Made by a program: the position numbers and the translations under genes. The notes under the pieces are model-generated. The model saw only the letters and a list, made by a program, of their open reading frames with translations, searched no databases and was not told the DNA's origin. A stretch of 64,000 nt of DNA. Source: Weeksellaceae bacterium (GTDB lineage Bacteria; Bacteroidota; Bacteroidia; Flavobacteriales; Weeksellaceae). The DNA lies in the NCBI GenBank assembly GCA_949788275.1, contig OX460916.1, forward strand, positions 2,418,001-2,482,000, read 5' to 3'. Within the stretch, counting starts at the first letter, position 1; each line of letters opens with the position of its first letter. Below, piece by piece: positions 26,866 to 36,100 of this stretch.

Positions 26866-27246
26866 TTATTTCTTTATAAAAATCCACATTAAAGCAGCCC
26901 AACCAACAATCATCCCTAAGCCTCCTAAAGGAGTAATAGGGCCTAACCATTTTAAGTTTACGCCCCAGTGGTCAGCAAATGCTAACAAGTAAATACTACC
27001 CGAGAACACAAGCGTACCTAAAATCATAGACCAAGCGACCGTTTTCTCTAACCCATTGGTAAATTGAAAATAGAGACCAATCGCCAATAAGACAATCGCA
27101 TGATACATTTGGTATCGTACACCGACTTCAAAACTCGCTAACTTTTCTAGCGGTAAAAATTTCTTAAAGGCATGAGCACCAAAAGCGCCCAAGATAACAG
27201 ACATCATTCCGTAGAATGCTGCAATAATTACGACAAGATTTTTCAT
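26866..27246 (-). CDS. DUF423 family membrane protein
   Basis: This 126-residue protein has four hydrophobic helices and the DUF423 signatures VILGAFGAHAFKKFL (about 17-31), RYQMYHAIVLLA and GSIYLLAF...PITPLGGLGMIVGWAAL. The function of the family is unknown. It is convergent with the acidic-protein gene, sharing its terminator. Confidence 0.93.
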   Translation of the reverse strand: MKNLVVIIAAFYGMMSVILGAFGAHAFKKFLPLEKLASFEVGVRYQMYHAIVLLAIGLYFQFTNGLEKTVAWSMILGTLVFSGSIYLLAFADHWGVNLKWLGPITPLGGLGMIVGWAALMWIFIKK

Positions 27247-27330
27247 ATGTTGTTTTATTTTTTTAATCGTTTATTCGTCTACATTTTGGTCACCGAACTA
27301 AAGACCCCTATCTAACTAGAAAATTGGTAT

Positions 27331-28011
27331 CTATTGACCGTTTTTAGGCTTTTTCTGAAGAGCGACAAACTCTTTTAAATAATACGGTTCAAAATACGCT
27401 ATATCTTCGAATTTCTTGGCCTGATAGTGGTCATAAGCCAAACGATTCATATCCTTTGCCGACGGAAATACTTGAACAAAATCGGCCTCTAAAAAGCCTA
27501 GCATTTCTTTACACTTATCGGCACCATCGCCAATAAAAACAATTTTCTTCCCTTTTAGTTCAAGATAAGAATTTTCATCAATAATTTTTGCTTCGGTTTC
27601 AGAAAGTTGTTCACCCAAGTTATTGTACAAAGCCGTATAGACTTCCATACGTCTCGCATCGATCATTGGAATAATATAATCATAGCCCTTGTTAATTTGT
27701 TGCTCTACCAAAACCGCTAAAGAATCAACCGCTAAAAGCGGAATAGATAAACCATAAGCAAACCCTTTTGCCGATGAAACCCCTATACGTAAACCCGTGT
27801 AAGAACCGGGTCCCTTAGATACACAAACCGCATCTAATTCTTGTAATTTAATTTCTGCACCTGTGGCACACCATTCTATAAATTGGTTTAATTTTTCACC
27901 GTGCGCATAGCCTGTATCGGCTTCTTCGACTAAACAAAGTTGTTTACCATCTTGTGCTATGGAAACAGAACAATTTTTTGTCGATGTCTCTATCGTTAAT
28001 ATCATTGCCAT
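27331..28011 (-). CDS. tsaB: tRNA threonylcarbamoyladenosine biosynthesis protein TsaB
   Basis: This 226-residue ASKHA-fold protein is the partner of TsaD in making t6A37 on ANN-decoding tRNAs. It shows LTIETSTKNCSVSI at the N-terminus, VCVSKGPGSYTGLRIGVSSAKGF at about 62-84 (given here as GPGSYTGLRIG) and MIDARRMEVYTAL near 117. Two in-frame ATGs exist (28011 and 28005). A -7 box at 28016-28023 is so close that transcription would start near 28009, which favours the second ATG or a leaderless message. Length is normal. Confidence 0.93.
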   Translation of the reverse strand: MAMILTIETSTKNCSVSIAQDGKQLCLVEEADTGYAHGEKLNQFIEWCATGAEIKLQELDAVCVSKGPGSYTGLRIGVSSAKGFAYGLSIPLLAVDSLAVLVEQQINKGYDYIIPMIDARRMEVYTALYNNLGEQLSETEAKIIDENSYLELKGKKIVFIGDGADKCKEMLGFLEADFVQVFPSAKDMNRLAYDHYQAKKFEDIAYFEPYYLKEFVALQKKPKNGQ

Positions 28012-28015
28012 AAGG

Positions 28016-28023
28016 CAAAGATA
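28016..28023 (-). promoter_or_regulatory. Candidate -7 box of tsaB
   Basis: TATCTTTG on the - strand, only four bases upstream of the first tsaB ATG. Confidence 0.35.
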
Positions 28024-28066
28024 AGCGGTAAAAGGAAGAATTATTTATTTTTTAACGATCAATTTT

Positions 28067-28173
28067 GGGCGGCCGCTTCGCGCCAGGCTATACGCTCTAT
28101 CTTTGCTGCAAGAACGTTTCGGTTTGTGGAAAATTGAGGTGGCAGCAAAGGATGCCGCTGCTATCCTTGCCGC
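28067..28173 (-). repeat. Dispersed structured intergenic repeat, copy B
   Basis: Read on the - strand: GGATAGCAGCGGCATCC (28150-28166, with GGAT/ATCC able to pair), then TTTGCTGC (28142-28149 complement) pairing with GCAGCAAA (28102-28109 complement), then GATAGAGCGTATAGCCTGG and the mini-hairpin CGC-GAA-GCG (28074-28082) before GGCCGCCC. It lies downstream of the TolC-type gene, in the same orientation. Confidence 0.8.
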
Positions 28174-28175
28174 AG

Positions 28176-28224
28176 AACCCTTTCCGATAAAATGTTCTCA
28201 AAGAACATTTTATCGGAAAGGGTT
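28176..28224. repeat. Perfect 23-bp inverted repeat with 3-base loop
   Basis: Bases 28176-28198 are the exact reverse complement of 28202-28224; the loop is CAA. It abuts repeat copy B. There is no long T run on either side, so it is not a typical terminator. Confidence 0.85.
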
Positions 28225-28390
28225 TAAGGATTAAGACAATCTAAAGGTGTAATCCCTTTTTATTCAATATTCAGCCGTATAATACTAATGTAAAGGCAGT
28301 CTTATAAACACGTGTAGACTTGCCACTCGAGTAGGTTTTAGATTAAATTCTGTGTAGGAAAGCCTCTGGAAGTTGATCCTACGCGCGAGC

Positions 28391-28410
28391 TTCGCTCAAA
28401 TTCGCTCAAA
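28391..28410. repeat. Exact tandem duplication of TTCGCTCAAA
   Basis: Two adjacent identical 10-base units (28391-28400, 28401-28410) just before repeat copy C. Confidence 0.8.
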
Positions 28411-28432
28411 TTCCACTTTTCGAGTAGGATTT

Positions 28433-28544
28433 GCGCCAGGGATAGAAGTGGAAATCCTTGACAACATTCGCGATGTTCATTTGGAATCTGTTTTTTCATT
28501 GCCAAGATTGGGAACGGATAGCCCGACCCGTTAGGGTGGCGCCC
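28433..28544 (+). repeat. Dispersed structured intergenic repeat, copy C
   Basis: GGATAGAAGTGGAAATCC at 28440-28457 (GGAT/ATCC stem), a long variable middle, then GGATAGCCCGACCCGTTAGG with the mini-hairpin CCC-GTTA-GGG at 28527-28536 and GGCGCCC at the end. Opposite orientation to copy B. The rest of the 610-base gap 28012-28621 holds no gene that I can see. Confidence 0.7.
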
Positions 28545-28621
28545 AAAAGGAAGAGTTGCATCCCAGTAAAACGAAGTGTTATAATTCGCTATCTAAAATA
28601 GACCATTGTCTAGCACGCCTA

Positions 28622-29938
28622 TTAATCCAACGACAAAGGAATGCCCGCATAGAAGTCGAGTACTTTTTCCTTAAAGATAAAGTTGTATTTGGCTTGCAGC
28701 ATTTTTGATTGAGCACTCAACAGATCGTTTCGGGAACGATTAAAATCGTAGAGGTTAATCACCCCTGCATTGAACGATTTCTGGGCATAATCGAACGATA
28801 TCTCTGCATAGCGCACTGCTTCTTTAGACGCTTCGAAGGAAGCAAAGGAAGAATTGACCTCGAAATAGGCCGATTGAACATTTTCTAAGATAAGTTGCTT
28901 TTCTTTGGCCAAACGATTCTTAGCAATATCCTCGTTGATTAAGGATTTTTGGACATTGATTTTATTTGAATATTGATTCCAAATGGGGAAATTAACAGAA
29001 ACCCCCAAAACTTGCACAATGTTTTCGCGCCATTGTCTAAGCCAAGCATCTTGGTGAAGGCCTTTATTGAAATAATCCATATAATTTGTTCCCAGACTGT
29101 AATTGGCTGTAATTTTTGGTTTTAAATAGGTTTCGGCAATTCTGGTCGATTTTACAGCGGATTCAATTTTTAGTTGGGCATAGTGAATAGCGGGTTGTTT
29201 GTTGTAAGCCACTTCAAGCACATCATCCAGATTGTGAAGGCCTGGCTGCAAGGTGTTGGGCAACTGTACATCGGTTACCGAAAAATTACGGTAGTCATTT
29301 AGTTGTAGTAACATAGCCAGATTAAAAGACGAGCGATCAATTTCAATTTGAGCATTGGTCACCTCGCGCACCGCATTGGCTAATTCCGATTCGGCTTGGA
29401 CCAAATCGGCCTTGGCTATAGCGCCTGCATTGAATTTAAGACGGGCTTGTTCCACCAATTGTTTCGCTATACTCTGATTTCCTTGGGCCACCTTGCGCAA
29501 TTCTTTATTCAATAAAATAGCCAAATAGTAATTGGCAATCTGTAAAGAAATATCGTTCATGGTGGTGGCGGTAGTAATCTGAGCGGCTTGTAAGTCGAGA
29601 GCGGCTTTTTCTTTGTTCAACTTTACCACACCTCCACTGTATACATTCATGGAAGATTGTATACCGTATGAATTGGTAAATTGATAATACCCTTTTTCTA
29701 TTTTAGGGTTATAGGAACCTAAAGTGATGTTGTTATCGAAGTATCCCGATACAGTTGGTAAACCACTATAGTTAGCCTGTAGTTGATCTTGTTCTGAAAG
29801 CTGTTGATTGAGTTGATTCTCTTTTACAGTCAGGTTGTGTTGAGCCGCATAAGCGATACATTCTTCAATAGACCAATTTTGTTGTCCGAAAACCGAAACC
29901 ATGATGACGCTGGCCAAACCAACTAAGTACTTTTTCAT
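28622..29938 (-). CDS. TolC-family outer-membrane protein
   Basis: This 438-residue protein has a signal peptide (MKKYLVGLASVIMVSVFG), then the repeated helical-hairpin pattern of TolC family channels (WSIEECIAYAAQHNLTVKENQ at the mature start; LVEQARLKFNAGAIAKADLVQAESELANA in the first half and its counterpart FDYAQKSFNAGVINLYDFNRSRNDLLSAQ in the second, quoted as NAGAIAKADL and NAGVINLYDF). It would form the outer-membrane tunnel of an efflux or secretion system. No membrane-fusion or inner-membrane pump gene is adjacent, so its partners are elsewhere. Confidence 0.93.
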   Translation of the reverse strand: MKKYLVGLASVIMVSVFGQQNWSIEECIAYAAQHNLTVKENQLNQQLSEQDQLQANYSGLPTVSGYFDNNITLGSYNPKIEKGYYQFTNSYGIQSSMNVYSGGVVKLNKEKAALDLQAAQITTATTMNDISLQIANYYLAILLNKELRKVAQGNQSIAKQLVEQARLKFNAGAIAKADLVQAESELANAVREVTNAQIEIDRSSFNLAMLLQLNDYRNFSVTDVQLPNTLQPGLHNLDDVLEVAYNKQPAIHYAQLKIESAVKSTRIAETYLKPKITANYSLGTNYMDYFNKGLHQDAWLRQWRENIVQVLGVSVNFPIWNQYSNKINVQKSLINEDIAKNRLAKEKQLILENVQSAYFEVNSSFASFEASKEAVRYAEISFDYAQKSFNAGVINLYDFNRSRNDLLSAQSKMLQAKYNFIFKEKVLDFYAGIPLSLD

Positions 29939-29965
29939 ATAACAAGCTAATAATAGGATTTATAA

Positions 29966-30012
29966 AAATAAGTCGAAAAAAGATGGGATATGTTACTTTT
30001 TTCGACTTATTT
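29966..30012 (-). terminator. Terminator of gldB-gldC
   Basis: Perfect 17-bp stem (29966-29982 with 29996-30012) with a 13-base loop, one base past the gldC stop, T-rich on the - strand. Confidence 0.85.
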
Positions 30013-30013
30013 A

Positions 30014-30340
30014 TTAACCTTTAATTTTAGAAGCGTAGGCAAACTCTTCGGCAAAGGCAGCAATTTTCTGTGCTACATCTTCCTCGTCGGTTGCTTTATG
30101 GTACGAGCTTGACATAGAAACCAGGATCTGGTGAAAGAAACGTTTCATATCATCATGCGTCATATCCTTGGTCCAAAGATCAATTCTTAAGGCTTCTTTT
30201 GCTTTTTCATCCCAGACAGAAAGCATTAACGCTTTGGTTTCTTCATGGCTAACGCCACCATCAGGTGCATTCCATGTCATCTTTTCTGGTACATGATTCT
30301 CATCCAATTCGATTTCGATCGAAATATTTGTTTTTCTCAT
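30014..30340 (-). CDS. gldC: Gliding motility protein GldC
   Basis: This 108-residue soluble protein matches GldC: it opens RKTNISIEIELDENHVPEKM, has WNAPDGG at about 24-30 and a helical C-terminal half (MKRFFHQILVSMSSSYHKAT). In Flavobacterium johnsoniae GldC supports gliding together with GldB. It lies 15 bases downstream of gldB and shares its transcript. Confidence 0.95.
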   Translation of the reverse strand: MRKTNISIEIELDENHVPEKMTWNAPDGGVSHEETKALMLSVWDEKAKEALRIDLWTKDMTHDDMKRFFHQILVSMSSSYHKATDEEDVAQKIAAFAEEFAYASKIKG

Positions 30341-30355
30341 ACGATTTATCTTATG

Positions 30356-31408
30356 TTATTCTGCGTAATGATATAATTCGTTTACGCCCTCTTTTTTCTT
30401 GGTTTGATATTTAGTTGTGCTGTCTCCGTTAATGGTAGGTTTGTATTTAGCGCCTTTAAATATTTTTTGACTATCCATATCCATTAAAAAGTCTTGCAAA
30501 GATACATCAGGATTTTCTTTTAAGTAGCTTCTTGCGATTTGCCATCCTAACCATGCGCCAATTCGACCTGGTGATTCTTGTTCAATTTCGTTGTTAAATT
30601 TCGAAAAGGGCGCAATATCTAAAAATCGTCTTTGCAACGTATTGTCGGTACTAAACACATAATTCTGTTCTACGAAAAAATTCCATACTTGCCCTTCGTT
30701 GGCGATACACCAAGCTAATTGTGTAGGCGTATACCCTATTTTATATTCATCGGGTGTATTGATTAATAAAGCATCTTGCAGAATTAATTTTTTCCCTTCA
30801 AAAAGAATTTTATCTAAGAATTGTTGATGAGTAGGGCTAAACGATACAATGTTATTGGCAATGGCTTCTACAGCCTGTGATGGTACGCGATCTTTAAATA
30901 GATTTGCACGTAAATAGCGATCTACCCCAACACTGTCATACAATTTATGATCAGGGCCAAGAAAACCATCCATGGCGACAAACATTAAGCCATCTGGAGC
31001 ACTAAACATCACTGGATAATCTAAATTTTGCAAGCCCGACGAATAGGTATAGACAATGGGTACTTTAAAATTTGGAAAATAATGGTGGTATCTAGCCAAC
31101 ATGGGCGATAATTGCTGATCGAGTTCGTTAAAATCACCAAACAGGGCACGGGCTTTTTTGTAAATACTGATTTCGGTTGCATCTAGTCGTTGTCTCGCCC
31201 AAGTAGAATCTGCTACTTTATCGTCAAAGAAGAACGGATAGTCTGTTTGTAATTGCTGTAAAGAAACCGAAGGATCAAAAAAGTTTTTGCTAATGTCGTG
31301 AATCACTAAATCAACCGAAGTTGAAGGAACATCATCCCATTGACGTTCTTTTTTACAAGCAGTAAAAAGAACCAGAACAATTAGAGAGAGGTATGCACTA
31401 AATTTCAT
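30356..31408 (-). CDS. gldB: Gliding motility lipoprotein GldB
   Basis: This 350-residue lipoprotein is required for gliding and type IX secretion-linked surface motility in flavobacteria. It has a lipoprotein signal with lipobox FTAC (Cys18). Recognisable segments are PFFFDDKVADSTWARQR and YTPTQLAWCIANEGQVWNFF, and PGRIGAWLGWQIARSYL near the C-terminus. I use the ATG at 31408: an upstream in-frame extension to 31510 would run through the promoter and hide the signal peptide. A -7 box is 19 bases upstream. It is divergent from nadE and followed by gldC. Confidence 0.95.
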   Translation of the reverse strand: MKFSAYLSLIVLVLFTACKKERQWDDVPSTSVDLVIHDISKNFFDPSVSLQQLQTDYPFFFDDKVADSTWARQRLDATEISIYKKARALFGDFNELDQQLSPMLARYHHYFPNFKVPIVYTYSSGLQNLDYPVMFSAPDGLMFVAMDGFLGPDHKLYDSVGVDRYLRANLFKDRVPSQAVEAIANNIVSFSPTHQQFLDKILFEGKKLILQDALLINTPDEYKIGYTPTQLAWCIANEGQVWNFFVEQNYVFSTDNTLQRRFLDIAPFSKFNNEIEQESPGRIGAWLGWQIARSYLKENPDVSLQDFLMDMDSQKIFKGAKYKPTINGDSTTKYQTKKKEGVNELYHYAE

Positions 31409-31427
31409 GTTGAATGTTTTTATGGCA

Positions 31428-31435
31428 CAAAAATA
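31428..31435 (-). promoter_or_regulatory. Candidate -7 box of gldB
   Basis: TATTTTTG on the - strand, 19 bases before the gldB ATG. Confidence 0.5.
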
Positions 31436-31485
31436 TAAATTTAAGATTGATTTCGCTATGATAAAAATTTTTGTGGTTAGATTAC

Positions 31486-31493
31486 TACCTTTG
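31486..31493 (+). promoter_or_regulatory. Candidate -7 box of nadE
   Basis: TACCTTTG (TAnnTTTG), 18 bases before the nadE ATG at 31512. Confidence 0.5.
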
Positions 31494-31511
31494 AGTATAA
31501 ATAGATTCATT

Positions 31512-32303
31512 ATGCAGACAGAAAAAGTAGTTGAACATATTGTTAAATGGTTAAAAGATTACCTGGAGAGCAACCATCAAAAAGGATTTGTGATTGGTAT
31601 CTCTGGCGGTATAGATTCAGCAGTTACTTCGACCCTTTGTGCCATGACGGGTTATCCGCTATTAAATTTAGAAATGCCTATTCACCAAGAAGCGTCCCAA
31701 GCTTTACGAGCAAAGGAACACATTGCCTGGTTAAAGAATACATTTAATTCGCCTATTGAAACCTTGGAAGTTGATTTATCAACGACTTTTGATCATTTCG
31801 TAAAAGCATTACCCCAAGTTGATGCTTCGGATCGTGTGCATTTAGCCTTGGCAAATACCCGTGCGCGTCTGCGGATGACGACCCTGTATTACTTTGCTGG
31901 TTTAAATAGTTATTTAGTGGCGGGAACCGGTAATAAAATTGAAGATTTTGGCGTTGGTTTCTTTACCAAATATGGAGATGGTGGGGTTGATTTAAGTCCT
32001 ATAGCCGATTTAATGAAATCGGAGGTTTACGAAATCGCTGCTTTTCTAGGGATTAAAACGTCGATTCAAAAAGCGAAACCTACTGATGGTCTCTTTGGTG
32101 ATGACCGTTCAGATGAAGATCAATTGGGAGCCAATTACGATGAATTAGAATGGGCGATGAAAGCTGTTGAAAATGGGGAGCAGCCTGATCATTTTGATGA
32201 TAGACAAAAAGAAGTCTATGAGATCTTCACCCGATTGAATAAAATCAATCAACATAAAATAAATCCGATTCCGGTTTGTTTAATTCCTTCAAACATTCAA
32301 TAA
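31512..32303 (+). CDS. nadE: NAD+ synthase (ammonia-dependent)
   Basis: This 263-residue enzyme converts nicotinic acid adenine dinucleotide to NAD+. The ATP-pyrophosphatase P-loop SGGIDS is at residues 31-36. GTGNKIEDFGVGFFTKYGDGG (here split as GTGNKIEDFGVG and FFTKYGDGG) and KPTDGLFGDDRSDEDQLG are also conserved. There is no glutaminase domain, so it uses free ammonia. The ATG at 31512 fits the -7 box at 31486; an extension to 31407 would overlap gldB and both promoters. nadE next to gldB-gldC is a known flavobacterial arrangement. Confidence 0.96.
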   Translation: MQTEKVVEHIVKWLKDYLESNHQKGFVIGISGGIDSAVTSTLCAMTGYPLLNLEMPIHQEASQALRAKEHIAWLKNTFNSPIETLEVDLSTTFDHFVKALPQVDASDRVHLALANTRARLRMTTLYYFAGLNSYLVAGTGNKIEDFGVGFFTKYGDGGVDLSPIADLMKSEVYEIAAFLGIKTSIQKAKPTDGLFGDDRSDEDQLGANYDELEWAMKAVENGEQPDHFDDRQKEVYEIFTRLNKINQHKINPIPVCLIPSNIQ

Positions 32304-32323
32304 ATTAGAATTCATTATAAAGA

Positions 32324-32356
32324 AAAAAACCGAAGCATTAGCTTCGGTTTTTTTTA
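32324..32356. terminator. Bidirectional terminator nadE/vanZ
   Basis: Perfect 13-bp stem (32324-32336 with 32341-32353). Three of its four loop bases (32338-32340) are the stop codon of the convergent vanZ-like gene. Confidence 0.9.
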
Positions 32357-32718
32357 TAATATAGAACCAATTGTATCACAAAATAGGCTGTGACAATCCC
32401 TGAAAGATTCGCTGCTAAATCCCAAACATCGTAACTTCGGTTAAATGGTAATACGCCTTGAAGCACTTCGATAAGGAAGCTAATTGCAAAAGGGATTAAA
32501 ATCAAATACCACGAACGTATACGATAAGCTTGGTAAAGGAGCATACTCAAACAAAAGAATAAGCCGTAATGCACTACTTTGTCTATGTTTTCAATTTGTA
32601 TAAAACGTGAAAGTCCTCTGTATTTGTTCAGTTTATTAAAACCATCACTCGGCATTAATGTTAAATAAAACACCAATGATAAGTATACAAAGAAAAGTAT
32701 TTTATAAAGTCTACGCAC
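32338..32718 (-). CDS. VanZ-family membrane protein
   Basis: This 126-residue protein has about four hydrophobic helices and the VanZ-like pattern [14 protein letters not shown] near 14-27, [19 protein letters not shown], and [27 protein letters not shown] (quoted as EVLQGVLP and [11 protein letters not shown]). The function in this group is unknown; VanZ itself gives teicoplanin resistance. It overlaps gcvH by eight bases and is the last gene of ruvA-sprA-gcvH-vanZ. Confidence 0.9.
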   Translation of the reverse strand: MRRLYKILFFVYLSLVFYLTLMPSDGFNKLNKYRGLSRFIQIENIDKVVHYGLFFCLSMLLYQAYRIRSWYLILIPFAISFLIEVLQGVLPFNRSYDVWDLAANLSGIVTAYFVIQLVLYYKKNRS

Positions 32719-33091
32719 CGATTAATTCACCATAAGCAGCTGCATCTAAAAGAGCATCTACTTGTGTTGCATCATCCATTTTTACTTTAATAATCCACCC
32801 TTTTCCGTAAGGATCGGTATTGATTAATTCTGGCTCACTTTCTAAAGCTGTGTTAAATTCAACAACTTCTCCTGAAAGAGGCATGAATAAATCAGAAACT
32901 GTTTTTACAGCTTCTACTGTACCGAAAACTTCTTCATTCGCTAAAGTTTCCCCTTCTGTTTCTACATCTACATAAACGATGTCTCCTAGTTCACCTTGTG
33001 CAAAAGCGGTAATACCGATTGTTGCAACATCACCTTCAACTAAAATCCACTCGTGATCTTTACTGTACTTTAAATTGTTTGGAATGCTCAT
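32711..33091 (-). CDS. gcvH: Glycine cleavage system H protein
   Basis: This 126-residue lipoyl carrier shuttles the aminomethyl group between the P and T proteins. The lipoyl lysine is Lys63 in [20 protein letters not shown] at the start and GIIKVKMDD-like segments near the end are typical. It lies 28 bases after sprA, an arrangement conserved in flavobacteria but with no obvious functional link. Confidence 0.97.
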   Translation of the reverse strand: MSIPNNLKYSKDHEWILVEGDVATIGITAFAQGELGDIVYVDVETEGETLANEEVFGTVEAVKTVSDLFMPLSGEVVEFNTALESEPELINTDPYGKGWIIKVKMDDATQVDALLDAAAYGELIGA

Positions 33092-33119
33092 AATTTGTTC
33101 TTGTTTTTATTGTTTTTCT

Positions 33120-36100
33120 TTAATTTCCGAATGTAAATGTAGCACTAAATCCTGCACGAATCTGAGAAATTGGAAAGGCGGTTGAAATTTTATATTCACT
33201 CAGCATTTGATCCCAAAAGAAACGAACATTTAGATTTTGACTAACACTGTAATCTGCCGACACTTTAAATGACATGATGCGTTGCCCTCCTGTAATCTGA
33301 ACATCCTCAGCGTCAATTAAATTCACTGGGATTCGACGAATACGTGTTTCATTATCACGCACTGAAAAATCACCACGAATATTTAAATCACCTTTGATTG
33401 TTTTTTCATTTCCTTGGTAGCGCATCTTTATTTTAAAATCTTTAAAAATATACCCAAATCCTACAATATACTCTGAACCATAATCTTCAGACATCGTATA
33501 GTTACTCATGCTTAAAGAAATCATACGATCGCGGTTATATTGCGCACGGAATTGCATACTGTTTCGAAAGGTCAAATCGAATCCTAATAAGGGTGAAAAA
33601 GATTCAATCATGGCTACTGTTCCGTATAAGTTTTTCGTATACACATTCCCATTCAAATCACGTCCTGTAACCGATGCATCCGCAAAATAGTAATTGGGAT
33701 TGGATTGAATACTATTCACGGTATAACTCGAATTATAACCATGAGATACCTCGATTTGATCGAAGTACTTATTTAAGAAAGGAACTGCTTTTAAACCCGT
33801 ATAGGCGATACGCCAGTTTGGTAAAGGTATTCGCATATTATACCCCAAACGAGATTTACTCGCATTCTTCCCTTCCACAGCAGAGACGAAAGCAGGTAAT
33901 AAAACATCTGCACTCGCCATGCCATACCCATCAGCATACCCGTCTGTACCTACTAAACTAGAAAGACGTGAAGAGATGGTTTTGGTATTTTTTATAAAAT
34001 CGCTGTAAATGGCGTTACCATCTTTGAATGCCGTCGCAATATTAATATTCGACACATTTAAATTCCCTAACTGATCCATATAAGGATTTGGGGCGTGAAC
34101 ATAAATTTCTTGCCCTGGGTTTAGCGGGTCTTCAATCCATTTAAAGGTATTAAACCCTGAATGGAACTGACGGTAATCTTTGGTACGCTTCGCATTTAAA
34201 TCGATACGTAAATCGGGGATTGGTTCAATTAAGGCATTCGCATTAAAATTACTTCCTCTCGATACTTGGTAAGGATCCATCATCAATTGGTCTTTTACAA
34301 TTAATCCTTTCTCTATTAACTGTCTTTTAATATCGAATTCGGTACCGTAAACAAAACCAAATGATGGTCCTTTAGAACCATTTACACCGAAGAATCCAGG
34401 TTCGTATAACAATCCAGGAATAACGGCACCATTGGTTTGGTTATAATTAAAATTTGCACGCTTTAAGGAAGACAGAATCATCCAACCGTAATCTTTAGCC
34501 GCAAAATTATTTTTGAATTTATATTTCTTATTCGATGTACTACGTCTTTTTTTAGACGCTAAATCGGCATAGACGTTATTTAACGAGTCCACTTCCGAAC
34601 GTCGACCTCTTAAAATGGAATCATACCGCTGGTAACCTTTAAACTCGGGGTAAAATTTTGTAAAATCCAATTCACCAACTAAACTAATTGAGTTTGCATT
34701 TTGGGCGACACCATTCCCGAGGTTGATTTCTTGGTTATCATCATTAATGTAATTGCTTAAGGCCGATGAATTCGATTGCCAATTGTAATTTGAGGTAAAA
34801 CCGACTTCCATATTCACCCAATTTAAATAAGGCATAAACTTAAATGGGAGTTTATAATTCAATTGAAATTGTTGATCGTAATGAACAGGGCGTCCCACTT
34901 TAAATAAGTCTTGCCAAATCATGGATTGATCAGCGCGATAATAGTTAGCCCCATCGTTTACGGTGGTTGTCATTGCTGTTAAGTCTAAACGTAAAGAACG
35001 CGTTAAATCGAACCCTAAGTTATATTGCCAAGAGAATAAAAAATTATTACTTGATAGTGGTGCCATTTGATTGGCATTACCACCTAAGTACTGATTTAAG
35101 TCTCGGTATTGTCTCTCGCTATATGTTCTGGCCACTTCTGTTCTAAAAGAAAAACGAGCAGGAATTGGGTTGATATTAAATTCTTTTAGGAACTGTAAAT
35201 ATGTACTCGATTTTTCTTGAGTCTGAGCTGCGCGCCAGTTTTTAAGCGGTTCTATGTACTTCGGTTTAAAAGCGAACGAATAATTCACCGAAGCTCTTAA
35301 TTGTTGATCAATTTGGTATTGAGTATAAATATCTCGAAAATAATTATTCGAATACATCATTGACAAGGAGAAATTCGAAACATCGTAAAAACGTTGCGGA
35401 CCTTTCGATTTTTTAATTTTACGAATATTATTAAATGCAAAACTTTTATACTGTTGATAGGTACGAACGACATCTTTTAATTCTTCTTTATTAGGCGCTT
35501 CTTTAAAAATGATATCGTCATCTAATGGATTGTATTTAGGATCCACAAAACGTTCTTGCATAGCAAAGTTAAATGGAATTTCTAATCCCCATTTCTCCGG
35601 TAAAAACTTATCTAATTTCACTTCGGCGTTAATGGCATATTCTTTCGTTTCATCTTGATTACGACCTGAAGGTCCTTGATCGATTGCACCAAAACCAACC
35701 GAACTCATGCTTCCTGAAAGTTGAACATTTGCAAAATCACCTAAGTTGAATTGTAAACTTGCCGCAGCGGCATAACCACCTTCATTATCAATTTCACTTA
35801 AGCGCAATTCATTCACCCATAATAAAACCTCTTTGTCACTCGCACCACCTACGTTACGAACACCGATCATTAACGAAGAAACATTCCCTAAACTAGGGCG
35901 TCCTTTTACGTAAAATGATTTATCGGGATCGGCTCCGTCTACAGTGTAAGCAAAACGTTGCAAGGTGTTAAAACTTTCTTGATCACGTAATTTTTTGGCA
36001 TCTGTAAAATAATCGGTATTAATATTAATAAAGTTTTCATCAGGCCATATTTCGCGTTCAGAGATTGCGCTTTGTGGGGTATATTTTAAAGGAATTTCAT

